Positions 15,965-24,029 of a stretch of 64,000 bases of DNA are shown one piece after another. The notes under the pieces are model-generated. The model ran no database searches and was not told where the DNA came from. It worked only from the letters and a program-made list of their open reading frames with translations. The first letter of the stretch is position 1; each line of letters starts with the position of its first letter. Origin of the DNA: Leucobacter salsicius M1-8 (lineage in GTDB: Bacteria; Actinomycetota; Actinomycetes; Actinomycetales; Microbacteriaceae); NCBI RefSeq assembly GCF_000350525.1, contig NZ_AOCN01000010.1, positions 62,001 through 126,000 of the forward strand. The letters run 5' to 3'. The position numbers and the translations under genes are program-made.

Positions 15965-16050
15965 CGTTGATTCCTTTGCTGTGGTTGCGGAGAGTCTTGC
16001 GGGTGCTGCTTGTAACGGAAGTTGTGGTTACTGCGGTTGGGCGTGTGCCT

Positions 16051-16635
16051 CTAGCCGTGAACTGCTGCGTCGGGCGTCGGCGGGCTGTTGATCCAGAGCA
16101 CAGACGCGGGAGCGTCTGATTCATTGACCACGCGGTGTGGCACGGAACTCAAGAATTCGATGGAGTCGTCGACCTTGAGCTCGAAGCGTTCGTCATCGAG
16201 CTCGAGCACGACCTCCCCCGCTGTGACCACGAGGATTTCCTGAGATCGGCCGTGGGAGTACTGCTCTTGGCCGGTCGACCCGCCCACCCCGAAGCGTCCG
16301 GCGTACACCTCGAGGTTGCCGAGCGGCGGCTGGGCGATCACATACTTGTCGGCGCCCTCGAGGTTCAGTTGGGGGCGGTCCGCAGCCCGCAGCACTCCGC
16401 GGGTGTGGACGGCGCTATCGTCGAGCAATTGCGCGGGGGAAACTCCCAGGGCCGCGGCGACCTTGCGCAGCGACGAGACGCTGGCATTGGTATGTCCGTT
16501 CTCAAGCTGGCTCAGAAAGCTTGAGCTCACGCCCGCCGCAGCGGCGACGGCCCGGAGGCTCATGCCGCGCAGTTCACGGAAGGCGGCAACGCGGCTACCC
16601 AGGTCTGCCCCGGTCGGCTGAGTTGGCGGGTTCAC
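16051..16635 (-). CDS. XRE-cupin transcriptional regulator (PuuR-like)
   Basis: The 194-residue protein has an N-terminal helix-turn-helix of the XRE type (about residues 12-65, 'LRAVAAAAGVSSSFLSQLE', 'SVSSLRKVAAALGVS') and a C-terminal cupin ('SQEILVVTAGEVVLELDDE', 'LSSVPHRVVNES'). This is the architecture of PuuR, the repressor of putrescine use. It is transcribed in the direction of the PuuB-like gene and divergent from the MHS transporter, so it probably controls one or both. The start is GTG behind AAGGAGG. Palindromes in the upstream gap (16691-16709 and 16772-16784) are operator candidates. Confidence 0.85.
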   Translation of the reverse strand: MNPPTQPTGADLGSRVAAFRELRGMSLRAVAAAAGVSSSFLSQLENGHTNASVSSLRKVAAALGVSPAQLLDDSAVHTRGVLRAADRPQLNLEGADKYVIAQPPLGNLEVYAGRFGVGGSTGQEQYSHGRSQEILVVTAGEVVLELDDERFELKVDDSIEFLSSVPHRVVNESDAPASVLWINSPPTPDAAVHG

Positions 16636-16690
16636 TGTTCCTCCTTGAACCAGATCGCACTACGCCATGTAGCCCGATACAAAACCGCTC

Positions 16691-16709
16691 ACTGAACAGC
16701 GTGTTCAGT
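16691..16709. promoter_or_regulatory. Operator-like palindrome
   Basis: ACTGAACA and TGTTCAGT flank GCG as a perfect inverted repeat between the divergent regulator and transporter genes. It is a candidate site for the adjacent XRE-cupin protein. Confidence 0.5.
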
Positions 16710-16771
16710 ATTCTTATCCTTACCGTACATTGGCTGCAATTCTTGCGCAATCCTCGGCTACGCCCTGCGCA

Positions 16772-16784
16772 AGCTAGGCTAGCT
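16772..16784. promoter_or_regulatory. Second palindrome in the regulator-transporter gap
   Basis: AGCTAG-G-CTAGCT is a perfect inverted repeat. CTTGCGCA (16742-16749) and TGCGCAAG (16766-16773) form another pair beside it. They may be further operator half-sites; no function is shown. Confidence 0.3.
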
Positions 16785-16843
16785 CTCGGACTCCCACAAG
16801 GAACCACGTTTTCTCTGGCGCAAGCCATCTCACCACACCGAAG

Positions 16844-18289
16844 TTGCGGGGCTGGCGCACTCACCAACCCCGAAAGTTTCTCTTGAGTTCTCCCACCGCC
16901 ACTTCGGCGACCTCCTCGACCCCGCGCAATTCGCCGGCCCGCGTCGTCCTCGCGAGCCTCGTCGGCACGACGATCGAGTTCTACGACTTCTACGTCTACG
17001 CGACGGCAGCGGTGCTCGTGTTTCCGCACCTGTTCTTCCCGACCGGCAACGAGACCACGGCGCTCCTCGCCTCGTTTGCTACCTTCGGCGCGGCCATGCT
17101 CGCCCGCCCCATCGGTGCTATTTTCTTCGGTCACCTCGGTGACCGGCTCGGCCGCAAGACCACGCTTGTGGCCTCGCTCATGACCATGGGCATCGCGACA
17201 TTCCTCATTGGTGTGCTGCCCACGCACGCTCAAATCGGCCCGTGGGCCGCGGTGCTGCTGCTCGTCATGCGCCTCGTACAGGGCTTCGCAATCGGCGGTG
17301 AGTGGTCGGGTGCGGCCCTCGTCGCCACCGAGAACGCTCCCAAGGGCAAGCGCGCCTGGTACGGCACGTTCCCGCAGCTCGGCGCCCCCATCGGCTTCAT
17401 CATCGCGAACATGTTGTTCTACGGCATCAATGTCGCACTCGCGGACCCCGAGACGCCCGGCATCGCCTCCGAGGCGTTCCTGAGCTGGGGCTGGCGCATT
17501 CCGTTCCTGTTCTCGGCCGTCATGGTCATCGTTGGCCTGTGGGTGCGCCTCAAGCTCGTCGAGTCGAGCTCGTTCGAGCGCGCCAAGGAGACCGGCAAGG
17601 TCACCAAGCTTCCCCTCGCCGTCGCGTTCAAGGATCACTGGCGCGCGCTCATCCTCGGCACGTTCGCGATGCTCGCGACCTACGTGTTGTTCTACCTGAT
17701 GACGTCGTACACGCTTACCTTCGGCACCCGCCCCGGCCTGGTCGCGGCTGAGAAGGTCGCCAATGCCGCCGGCGTCGAGTTCGATGCCGCAGCCTACGTG
17801 CCCGGCCTCGGCTACTCGTACAACGACTTCATTCTGATGCTCGTCTTCGGCGTCGTCTTCTTTGCGATCTTCACGCTCGTCTCGGGCCCGTTGGCCGACC
17901 GCTTCGGCCGCCGCAAGACGCTCATCTGGGTGACGGTCGCGATCGCGGCCTTCGGATTCCTGTTCGTGCCGATGCTCGGCGGCGGCACGACGCTCGTCAT
18001 GTTCTTCCTCGCGCTCGGCTTCACGCTCATGGGCCTCACGTTCGGCCCCATGGGCGCGTTCCTGCCCGAGATGTTCCCCACGAACGTGCGCTACACGGGC
18101 TCGGCCGTCGCCTATAACGTGTCGTCGATTCTGGGTGCCGCCCTCGCACCGATCATCGCGGTGTGGCTCTGGGGCCTCGCCGACGGCAGCCCCGTCTACG
18201 TGGGCCTCTACCTCACGGGCGCCGCAGTGCTGACGCTGGTCTCGCTGATCCTTACGCCCGAGACCAAGGACGTCGACATGGATGCGTAG
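16844..18289 (+). CDS. MFS transporter, metabolite:H+ symporter (MHS) family
   Basis: The 481-residue protein has twelve predicted membrane segments and the MHS signatures: 'VGTTIEFYDFYVYATAA' in TM1, 'GHLGDRLGRKTTL' (MFS motif A), 'VQGFAIGGEWSGAA', and 'GPLADRFGRRKTLIW' after TM6. The family imports organic acids, betaine, shikimate and similar solutes with protons. Its placement divergent from a PuuR-like regulator suggests uptake of a substrate or product of the neighbouring oxidases. The start is unsure: TTG 16844 gives a long hydrophilic leader, and TTG 16883 would also work; neither has a strong ribosome site. Confidence 0.85.
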   Translation: MRGWRTHQPRKFLLSSPTATSATSSTPRNSPARVVLASLVGTTIEFYDFYVYATAAVLVFPHLFFPTGNETTALLASFATFGAAMLARPIGAIFFGHLGDRLGRKTTLVASLMTMGIATFLIGVLPTHAQIGPWAAVLLLVMRLVQGFAIGGEWSGAALVATENAPKGKRAWYGTFPQLGAPIGFIIANMLFYGINVALADPETPGIASEAFLSWGWRIPFLFSAVMVIVGLWVRLKLVESSSFERAKETGKVTKLPLAVAFKDHWRALILGTFAMLATYVLFYLMTSYTLTFGTRPGLVAAEKVANAAGVEFDAAAYVPGLGYSYNDFILMLVFGVVFFAIFTLVSGPLADRFGRRKTLIWVTVAIAAFGFLFVPMLGGGTTLVMFFLALGFTLMGLTFGPMGAFLPEMFPTNVRYTGSAVAYNVSSILGAALAPIIAVWLWGLADGSPVYVGLYLTGAAVLTLVSLILTPETKDVDMDA

Positions 18290-18337
18290 TCGACGCCCCA
18301 GCACCGCGCAATAGCGCGATCCGGCGTCACACCACGA

Positions 18338-18380
18338 AGAAACCCCGCACGCAAGCTCTCAAGCTGCGTGCGGGGTTTCT
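18338..18380. terminator. Bidirectional terminator
   Basis: The 16-nt arms 18338-18353 and 18365-18380 (AGAAACCCCGCACGCA with its complement) are perfect and sit between convergent transporter and ABC genes. AGCT repeats in the loop can lengthen the stem. Confidence 0.8.
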
Positions 18381-18403
18381 CGCGTTCATGGCGTCGGGCG
18401 CGG

Positions 18404-19594
18404 CTAGGTCGCCGACTCCCCCGCCTCACCCGTGTCGATGAGCAAGACACCCGAGGGCACTTCCCAGACCATCGCGACCTCGTCGCCGCGGTTGTGAATG
18501 CGCGCCTCCTGGCCGAGGCGCACCGCGCCCTCCGTGCCATCGGGCAGCCGCACGGTGTACCGGCGCGAGGCCCCCAGGTAGGTGACGTCGAGAATCGTCA
18601 CTGGGATCGAGTTCTGCCCCTCCACGGCAGCGGTGCCCGCGAGCTCGAGGCGCAGATTCTCGGGCCGGATCAGGATCGCCAGATCCTCGTGCGCGCTCTG
18701 CCCGTCGGCCAGCACGCGGTGCCCCGCGACATCAATCTCGGTGTGGCGCTCGCCGACCGGCGTACCCTTGCCGAGCAGCACCGTCGATTCGCCGAGGAAT
18801 CGACCCACGAACAGGGTCTGCGGCGCCTCGTAGAGATCCTCCGACGTGCCTACCTGCTCGATCTTGCCGTTGTTGAAGACCGCAATGCGGTCTGACATCG
18901 ACAGCGCCTCCTCTTGATCGTGCGTGACGTATACAAACGTCGACCCGACCTCGCGGTGAATACGCTTGATCTCATTCTGCAGCCACTCGCGCAGCTTCTT
19001 GTCGAGCGCACCGAGCGGCTCATCCATGAGTAGCACGCGGGGTTCGTACACGAGGGCGCGAGCCAGCGCGACGCGCTGCTGCTGGCCGCCCGAAAGCTCC
19101 GATGGGAAGCGATCGCCAAAGTCGCCCATGCGCACCATGTCGAGCGCGCCCTTGACTTTCTTGGCCTGCTCGGACTTGCTCAGCTTGCGACGCTGTAGCG
19201 GGTAGGCGATGTTCTCGGCCACCGTCTTGTGCGGGAACAGGGCGTAGTTCTGAAACACCATGCCGATGTCGCGCTTGTGCGGTGGCAGCTTGGCCACGGG
19301 CTTGCCGTAGATGTGCAGCATGCCCTCAGTCACCTGCGTGAAGCCGGCAATCATGTTGAGGGTGGTGGTCTTGCCGGATCCGGAAGGGCCCAGGAAGGTC
19401 ATGAACTCGCCGGGTTCGATGGTGAGGTCGATCTCGTCGACCACGGCCTTGTCGCCGTAGCGCTTCGTGACCTGGTTGAGGCTGATCCCAGCCTCACCGA
19501 TCGCGTGGATGGCCGTCGTGTTGAGGCCCTCCGCGCGCAGCTCCTGCTCGTGCCCCGCGGGCACCGGGATCTCGTTGTGAGTCATTGCGTTCAC
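18404..19594 (-). CDS. Polyamine-type ABC transporter ATP-binding protein (PotA-like, system 1)
   Basis: This 396-residue ATPase has Walker A 'GPSGSGKTT', the Q-loop 'VFQNYALFPH', the signature 'LSGGQQQRVALARAL', Walker B 'VLLMDEPLGALD' and the switch 'YVTHDQEEAL'. A C-terminal TOBE_2 domain follows ('LIRPENLRL'). The closest families transport spermidine/putrescine and related amines. GTG 19594 overlaps the permease stop as GTGA; an ATG three codons later is also possible. It is the last gene of a D-B-C-A operon. Confidence 0.9.
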   Translation of the reverse strand: MNAMTHNEIPVPAGHEQELRAEGLNTTAIHAIGEAGISLNQVTKRYGDKAVVDEIDLTIEPGEFMTFLGPSGSGKTTTLNMIAGFTQVTEGMLHIYGKPVAKLPPHKRDIGMVFQNYALFPHKTVAENIAYPLQRRKLSKSEQAKKVKGALDMVRMGDFGDRFPSELSGGQQQRVALARALVYEPRVLLMDEPLGALDKKLREWLQNEIKRIHREVGSTFVYVTHDQEEALSMSDRIAVFNNGKIEQVGTSEDLYEAPQTLFVGRFLGESTVLLGKGTPVGERHTEIDVAGHRVLADGQSAHEDLAILIRPENLRLELAGTAAVEGQNSIPVTILDVTYLGASRRYTVRLPDGTEGAVRLGQEARIHNRGDEVAMVWEVPSGVLLIDTGEAGESAT

Positions 19595-20376
19595 GCTACC
19601 GGTCGCTTTCTCTTGCGTGTGGCGAACTGGGCGACGAGCATCACGATCACCGAGGTGAGCATCGTGATGACAGCAACGGCCGCCACCGTCGGGTCATTGG
19701 TTTGGGTGACGCTGTTGAAGATTTTCACCGGCAGCGTCTGCAGGCTCGGGCTCTGAATGAACAGCGAAAGGATGACCTCGTCAAACGAGGTGACGAAGGC
19801 AAACAGGGCGCCTGCCGTCACACCCGGCGCGATAAGCGGCAGGGTGACGCTGAAGAACGTGCGCACTTTACCAGCGCCCAGGCTGGCCGAGGCCTGTTCC
19901 AGTCGCGGGTCGAGTCCCTGCAGCGAGGCCATGACGTTCGTGATCACGAGCGGCATCGACACGATGGTGTGGGCGAGCACGAAGCCGGGCAGCGTGCCCA
20001 GCAGATCGAGGCGCAGAAACAGCGAGTAGAGGCCGACCGCGAGCACAATGCCGGGCACAATCAGCGGTAGTAGGAAGTAGCCCTCAAGCAGTCCCTTACC
20101 GCGAAATTTCACCTTCGACAGGCCGAGCGAGGCGAGCACGCCGACGGCGGTCGCGACGACCATCGTGAGCACGGCCACCTGCAACGACGAGAACAGCGCC
20201 TTGAGCCAGTTGGGATCCGTGAAGAAGTTCTCGTACCACTGGGTCGAGAAGCCCTTGGGCGGAAAGTTGAACGAGGGGGCGTCATTGAACGACATGGGCA
20301 CGATGACCAGGGTCGGCACAATGAGCCACAGGATGATGAGCACGGCGAAGGCCGTGAGCAGGCGTTTCGTGGTCAC
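19591..20376 (-). CDS. ABC transporter permease (PotC-like, system 1)
   Basis: The 261-residue inner-membrane protein has about six helices. The EAA-like loop reads 'LEQASASLGAGKVRTFFSVTLPLI', which is conserved as the contact with the ATPase. The N-terminal 'LIILWLIVPTLVIVPMSFND' is typical for PotC. GTGA overlaps join it to both neighbours, so translation is probably coupled. The solute is likely a polyamine or similar cation by family, but is not proven. Confidence 0.88.
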   Translation of the reverse strand: MTTKRLLTAFAVLIILWLIVPTLVIVPMSFNDAPSFNFPPKGFSTQWYENFFTDPNWLKALFSSLQVAVLTMVVATAVGVLASLGLSKVKFRGKGLLEGYFLLPLIVPGIVLAVGLYSLFLRLDLLGTLPGFVLAHTIVSMPLVITNVMASLQGLDPRLEQASASLGAGKVRTFFSVTLPLIAPGVTAGALFAFVTSFDEVILSLFIQSPSLQTLPVKIFNSVTQTNDPTVAAVAVITMLTSVIVMLVAQFATRKRKRPVA

Positions 20377-21290
20377 TTATCCACCCCCGGGAATAGGCTG
20401 CCGTTCTTGTTAAACCTTGACACGACGACCAGGATCAGAATCGTGCACACCAGCAGGAAGATGCCGAGGGCTGTGCCCTGGCCCCACATGAGGAACACGC
20501 TGATCTGCTGCTGAATCAGGGCCGAGATCATGGTTTCCTTCGACGAACCCAGCAGAGCGGGAATGATGTAGAAACCGAGAGCAAGAATGAAGACCGTCAC
20601 GCCGCCCGAGAAGATGCCGGGCCGCGACAGCGGCAGGTACACCGTAAAGAAGCGGGTGATGGGGCCGGCGCCGAGGTTCGCAGCGGCGGGAAGCAGTCGC
20701 TTGTCGATCTTCGACATTGAAGAGTAGAGCGGCAACACCATGAAAGGCAGCAGCACCTGACTCATACCGAGGGCGACACCAAAGGTGGTGCGAATGAGCG
20801 GGATCGGGCCGATGCCGAACCAAGCCGCGAGCAGACCGTTGATGGGGCCGGTGTCCTGCAGCAGCACCATCCAGGCGAGGGTGCGCACGAGGATCGAGGT
20901 CCACAGCGGCATCATGATGAACAGCTGCAGCGCGTTGCGCGCCCGGTCCCCCACGATCGTCATGAGGTAGGCGTACGGGTATGCCAGCAACAAGCACGAG
21001 AACGTTACGATGAACGCCGTGCTGAAGGTGCGGGTCACCACAGCGATGTTGGCGTCGGTGGTGAAGAGCCAGACGTAGTTCTGTACGCCGGGCTCGGGGT
21101 CGGTGATCGAGCGAATGAAGACGTCGATCAGCGGGGCGAGGAAGAACAGGGAGACAATGACGAACGCAGGTACGAGGAGCAGGAGCGTGCGCCAGTTTCT
21201 GGGGAGTCTCCTGCGGGCCGTGCCGTCGCCCGCACCGGGGGCCGCTGCATTTCCAGCAGCGATGCCCCCGGTGACGGTGTTATCGGTCAT
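20373..21290 (-). CDS. ABC transporter permease (PotB-like, system 1)
   Basis: The 305-residue protein starts with a hydrophilic segment and has about six membrane helices. 'LLPAAANLGAGPITRFFTVYLPL' is the ATPase-coupling loop. 'LLLVPAFVIVSLFFLAPLID' is the usual first helix of PotB. It starts 3 nt after the binding-protein stop and overlaps the PotC-like gene by 4 nt. Confidence 0.88.
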   Translation of the reverse strand: MTDNTVTGGIAAGNAAAPGAGDGTARRRLPRNWRTLLLLVPAFVIVSLFFLAPLIDVFIRSITDPEPGVQNYVWLFTTDANIAVVTRTFSTAFIVTFSCLLLAYPYAYLMTIVGDRARNALQLFIMMPLWTSILVRTLAWMVLLQDTGPINGLLAAWFGIGPIPLIRTTFGVALGMSQVLLPFMVLPLYSSMSKIDKRLLPAAANLGAGPITRFFTVYLPLSRPGIFSGGVTVFILALGFYIIPALLGSSKETMISALIQQQISVFLMWGQGTALGIFLLVCTILILVVVSRFNKNGSLFPGVDK

Positions 21291-21293
21291 TGA

Positions 21294-22421
21294 TTAGCTG
21301 CCCGTCGCCCATCCGGCCCAGGCCGCGGAGAGTGCGTCGTAGTTCTCGACCCAGAAATCGACGTTGGGCGCGATGCCCGTCTCGAGGTTGTCGGTCGTCA
21401 TCCACGTCGCGAGCGTCTCGTCCAGCTTGGGCTTCGCGTCGACGTTGACCCCACCGTACGAGGTGAGCTCGGTCATCTTCGCCTGCTGCTCAGCGCCGAG
21501 TGAGAAGTTCACGGCAGCCATTGCGGCCTGCTTGTCCTTCACACCCTTGGGGATGCCGTTCGAGTCGACCATGATCATCCACTGGTCCCACATGGGAGCC
21601 ACCGGTGCGCCAGCTGCGGCAGCGCCGTAGCCGCGGCCTGACCACACGAGACCCATGACGGCCTCGCCTGCCTCGAGCTGCTGCTGCGCCTGCGCGCCCG
21701 TCGTCCAGCCGATCACGTCGTCGCCCAGATCCTTGTACATGTCGAACGCGCCCTCGATGTCCTCGGGCTTCAGGTTCTTCACGTCCTTGCCCTGGGCAGT
21801 AAGCGCGAACTCAACCGTCTGAGGATCGACGTAGGTCGACTGGCTCACGGTGCGCTTGCCGGGGAACTTCTTGGTGTCGAAGAAGTCGGCCGCGCTCGTG
21901 GGCGGGTTGTCACCGAACGCGTCGGTGTTGTACGCCACGACCAAGCCGTACAGAATCTGGGGCACCATGCACTTGTCGGTGATCGTGCCCTCGGGGATCT
22001 TCGAGGTGTCGATCTGCGAGTAGTCGTACTCCTCGAAGAGGGTGCCACAACCGCGCGCCGTGTCGAACTGGGTCGTGTTGACGATGTCCCAGCTCACGTT
22101 GCCCGCGTCGACCATGGCCTTGAGCTTGCCCGCGTCGAACGCGTCCTGGTTGAACGTGGCGCCCGCTGCCTTCGCGAAGGGATCCCACAGCGCCTCAGTC
22201 TGACCGTCCTGGAAGATACCGCCTGAGCCGGCGAACGTGAGCGTCACGCCGTCAAACGCGCCAGCCTTTACCTCGCCGGCGACCGGGGTGCCGAGGTCAC
22301 GCTCGGGTGCCGGCTCATCGCTCGCACCACCGCTGCAGCCCATGAGCGTCAGCGCAAGCGCCGCCGCCCCGGCAACTATCGCGGTGCCGCGACGGGCCCC
22401 GCTTGATTTCAGTTTCAACAT
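21294..22421 (-). CDS. Extracellular polyamine-type binding lipoprotein (PotD-like, system 1)
   Basis: The 375-residue lipoprotein has a signal peptide and lipobox 'LMGC' with Cys29. The mature part is of the PotD/PotF-like (SBP 8) type, with 'VTLTFAGSGG', 'VSWDIVNTTQFD' and 'AAFWMTTDN'-like ends near the C-terminus. ATG 22421 is preferred to an earlier frame opening at 22511, because GTGAGG lies before it and the signal peptide then has normal length. First gene of the D-B-C-A operon; the divergent neighbour is the second amine oxidase. Confidence 0.88.
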   Translation of the reverse strand: MLKLKSSGARRGTAIVAGAAALALTLMGCSGGASDEPAPERDLGTPVAGEVKAGAFDGVTLTFAGSGGIFQDGQTEALWDPFAKAAGATFNQDAFDAGKLKAMVDAGNVSWDIVNTTQFDTARGCGTLFEEYDYSQIDTSKIPEGTITDKCMVPQILYGLVVAYNTDAFGDNPPTSAADFFDTKKFPGKRTVSQSTYVDPQTVEFALTAQGKDVKNLKPEDIEGAFDMYKDLGDDVIGWTTGAQAQQQLEAGEAVMGLVWSGRGYGAAAAGAPVAPMWDQWMIMVDSNGIPKGVKDKQAAMAAVNFSLGAEQQAKMTELTSYGGVNVDAKPKLDETLATWMTTDNLETGIAPNVDFWVENYDALSAAWAGWATGS

Positions 22422-22610
22422 CAATAGCCTCACTTCATCGTGATTCGAGAATCCCAGCTTTGCTTCGCATTCGAGCGTCAGGCTCGAGGGTGAAGTCGTG
22501 GTGGGTGACATTGAAACTAGCAGCGTCCTGGGCCTGTATGCCCTACTCCGAGACCGGTTTGTTACCGCCCGCGCCGAGTTTCATAGCTTCGTACGTCGGC
22601 CCGATGGGCG

Positions 22611-22651
22611 GTTGTACAAACATAAGGAATCAGCCGACAAACGTACAACCA
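22611..22651. promoter_or_regulatory. Inverted repeat in the divergent promoter region
   Basis: GGTTGTAC (22611-22618) and GTACAACC (22644-22651) form a spaced inverted repeat. The gap 22422-22729 (308 bp) separates the binding-protein gene from the second amine oxidase and must hold both promoters. A TTGTACAAAC-like half also faces ACAAACGTACAAC. I see no gene in the gap. Confidence 0.45.
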
Positions 22652-22729
22652 GGCGCCCAGATGGCGTTCAAACAGCGAGCTCGCTCCTACGATAGATCCA
22701 ACGCTGGAGCTGTTCAAGGAGGAACACGT

Positions 22730-23959
22730 ATGGATATCGTCGTCATTGGTGCCGGGTTGGCTGGCCTCACGGCTGCATGGGAGCTCACGAAGGCCGGTCA
22801 CCGGTGTACCGTGCTCGAGGCCCGCGACCGCGTGGGCGGCCGCACCTGGTCGACTCAGCTGCCCGGCGGCGAGTGGACTGAACGTGGTGGGGAATACGTG
22901 TTTCCGACCGAGTTTCCGATCCGTAAGCTCGCCGCCGAGGTCGGGGTCCCGATTCTCACGCACGGAGTGCGCTACGGCCGACGCACGGTTAACGGTCGCG
23001 TCATCTCGTTCTCTGAGCTCGGCGAGACGAGCGAGCGCGTCAAGCAGACACTCGCCGATATGATCGCCGACGGCGAGCGCAACGTGTCGCTCGAGCGCGC
23101 ATTCGAGACGGCCCTCGGTGCCGACTACCGGCTCGACCCCGTCTACCGTCGCACGACTACCTCGGCTGCTTCCGATCCGTCGTTGGTGAGCGCCGAGGCC
23201 GTGCTGCTGCACGAGTCGTCGACGGCCGGCGGGTACGTCGAAGATGGCGGCCGGTTCGTGGGAGGCAATCAGGCGCTGTCTATCGAGATCGCCCGGCGTC
23301 TCGGCGACCGCGTGCGCCTCGAGCATCCCATCACCGGAATCGACCAGTCGGCGACCGGCGTGCAGGTAACACTCTCGGACGGTTCAACCGTTGACGCCGA
23401 TGCCGCGGTTCTCTCGGTGCCCCTCCCCTTGCTCAGGAGCCTCGACCTGGGCTTTGACCTGACCCCCGGGCAGCAGCGCGCCCTCGACCACCGGTTCATG
23501 GGGGTCGCCGCAAAGCTCGGCGTGCCCCTCGCGAAGGTCGATGACGACATCGCGCTGCAGAACCCCGATCACACCTGGTGGTCGTGGCGATCCATGTCGA
23601 TTGACGGCGAGCACCGCATCAATGCCCTCTCTTGTTTCGCGGGTGGGCCGTTCGCCCTCGAGGCCCTCGGCACAGCCCAGGGCGCCGAAGGCTGGGTCGC
23701 GGCGCTCAAGCAAATGCGCCCCGAGCTCGAGATCTCGGCCGATCCACTCCTCACGACCTGGGCCGATGACCCGTGGGCGCGCGGCTCGTACTCGGCCCCC
23801 GGCCTGGCGTGGGAGGCGGCCGATGCCAGCGCGTTCGAGGTGGCAGCAGGCCGCGTCGCCATTGCGGGCGAACACACCGGTCTCGCGCAGTCACTCTCGG
23901 GGGCCGTTGATTCGGGCTACCGGGCGGCTTCCGCCCTCGGTCCGTTGCTGTCATTATGA
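22730..23959 (+). CDS. Flavin monoamine oxidase family protein (second copy)
   Basis: The 409-residue FAD enzyme has 'IVVIGAGLAGLTAAWELTK', 'LEARDRVGGRTWSTQL', 'VVLSVPLPLL'-like FAD strand and C-terminal 'IAGEHTGLAQSLSGAVDSGYRAA'. It differs widely from the first copy at 9660, so it is a paralogue with probably another amine substrate. ATG 22730 is chosen because AAGGAGG lies 6 nt before it and the FAD motif begins at residue 2; the longer open frame has no support. A PucR regulator gene follows at 70 nt on the same strand, and the PotABCD-like operon is divergent. Confidence 0.88.
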   Translation: MDIVVIGAGLAGLTAAWELTKAGHRCTVLEARDRVGGRTWSTQLPGGEWTERGGEYVFPTEFPIRKLAAEVGVPILTHGVRYGRRTVNGRVISFSELGETSERVKQTLADMIADGERNVSLERAFETALGADYRLDPVYRRTTTSAASDPSLVSAEAVLLHESSTAGGYVEDGGRFVGGNQALSIEIARRLGDRVRLEHPITGIDQSATGVQVTLSDGSTVDADAAVLSVPLPLLRSLDLGFDLTPGQQRALDHRFMGVAAKLGVPLAKVDDDIALQNPDHTWWSWRSMSIDGEHRINALSCFAGGPFALEALGTAQGAEGWVAALKQMRPELEISADPLLTTWADDPWARGSYSAPGLAWEAADASAFEVAAGRVAIAGEHTGLAQSLSGAVDSGYRAASALGPLLSL

Positions 23960-24029
23960 GGCTTATGAGCACAGTAATCATCCGCCTCGCAGTTTGTGGG
24001 CGGGTTGGCGTGGGCAGTCAGGGCCGGAC

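Noticed and set aside
16595..18304. 569-codon open frame on the minus strand
   Set aside because: It is antisense to the MHS transporter and is a low-complexity Glu/Arg/His translation.
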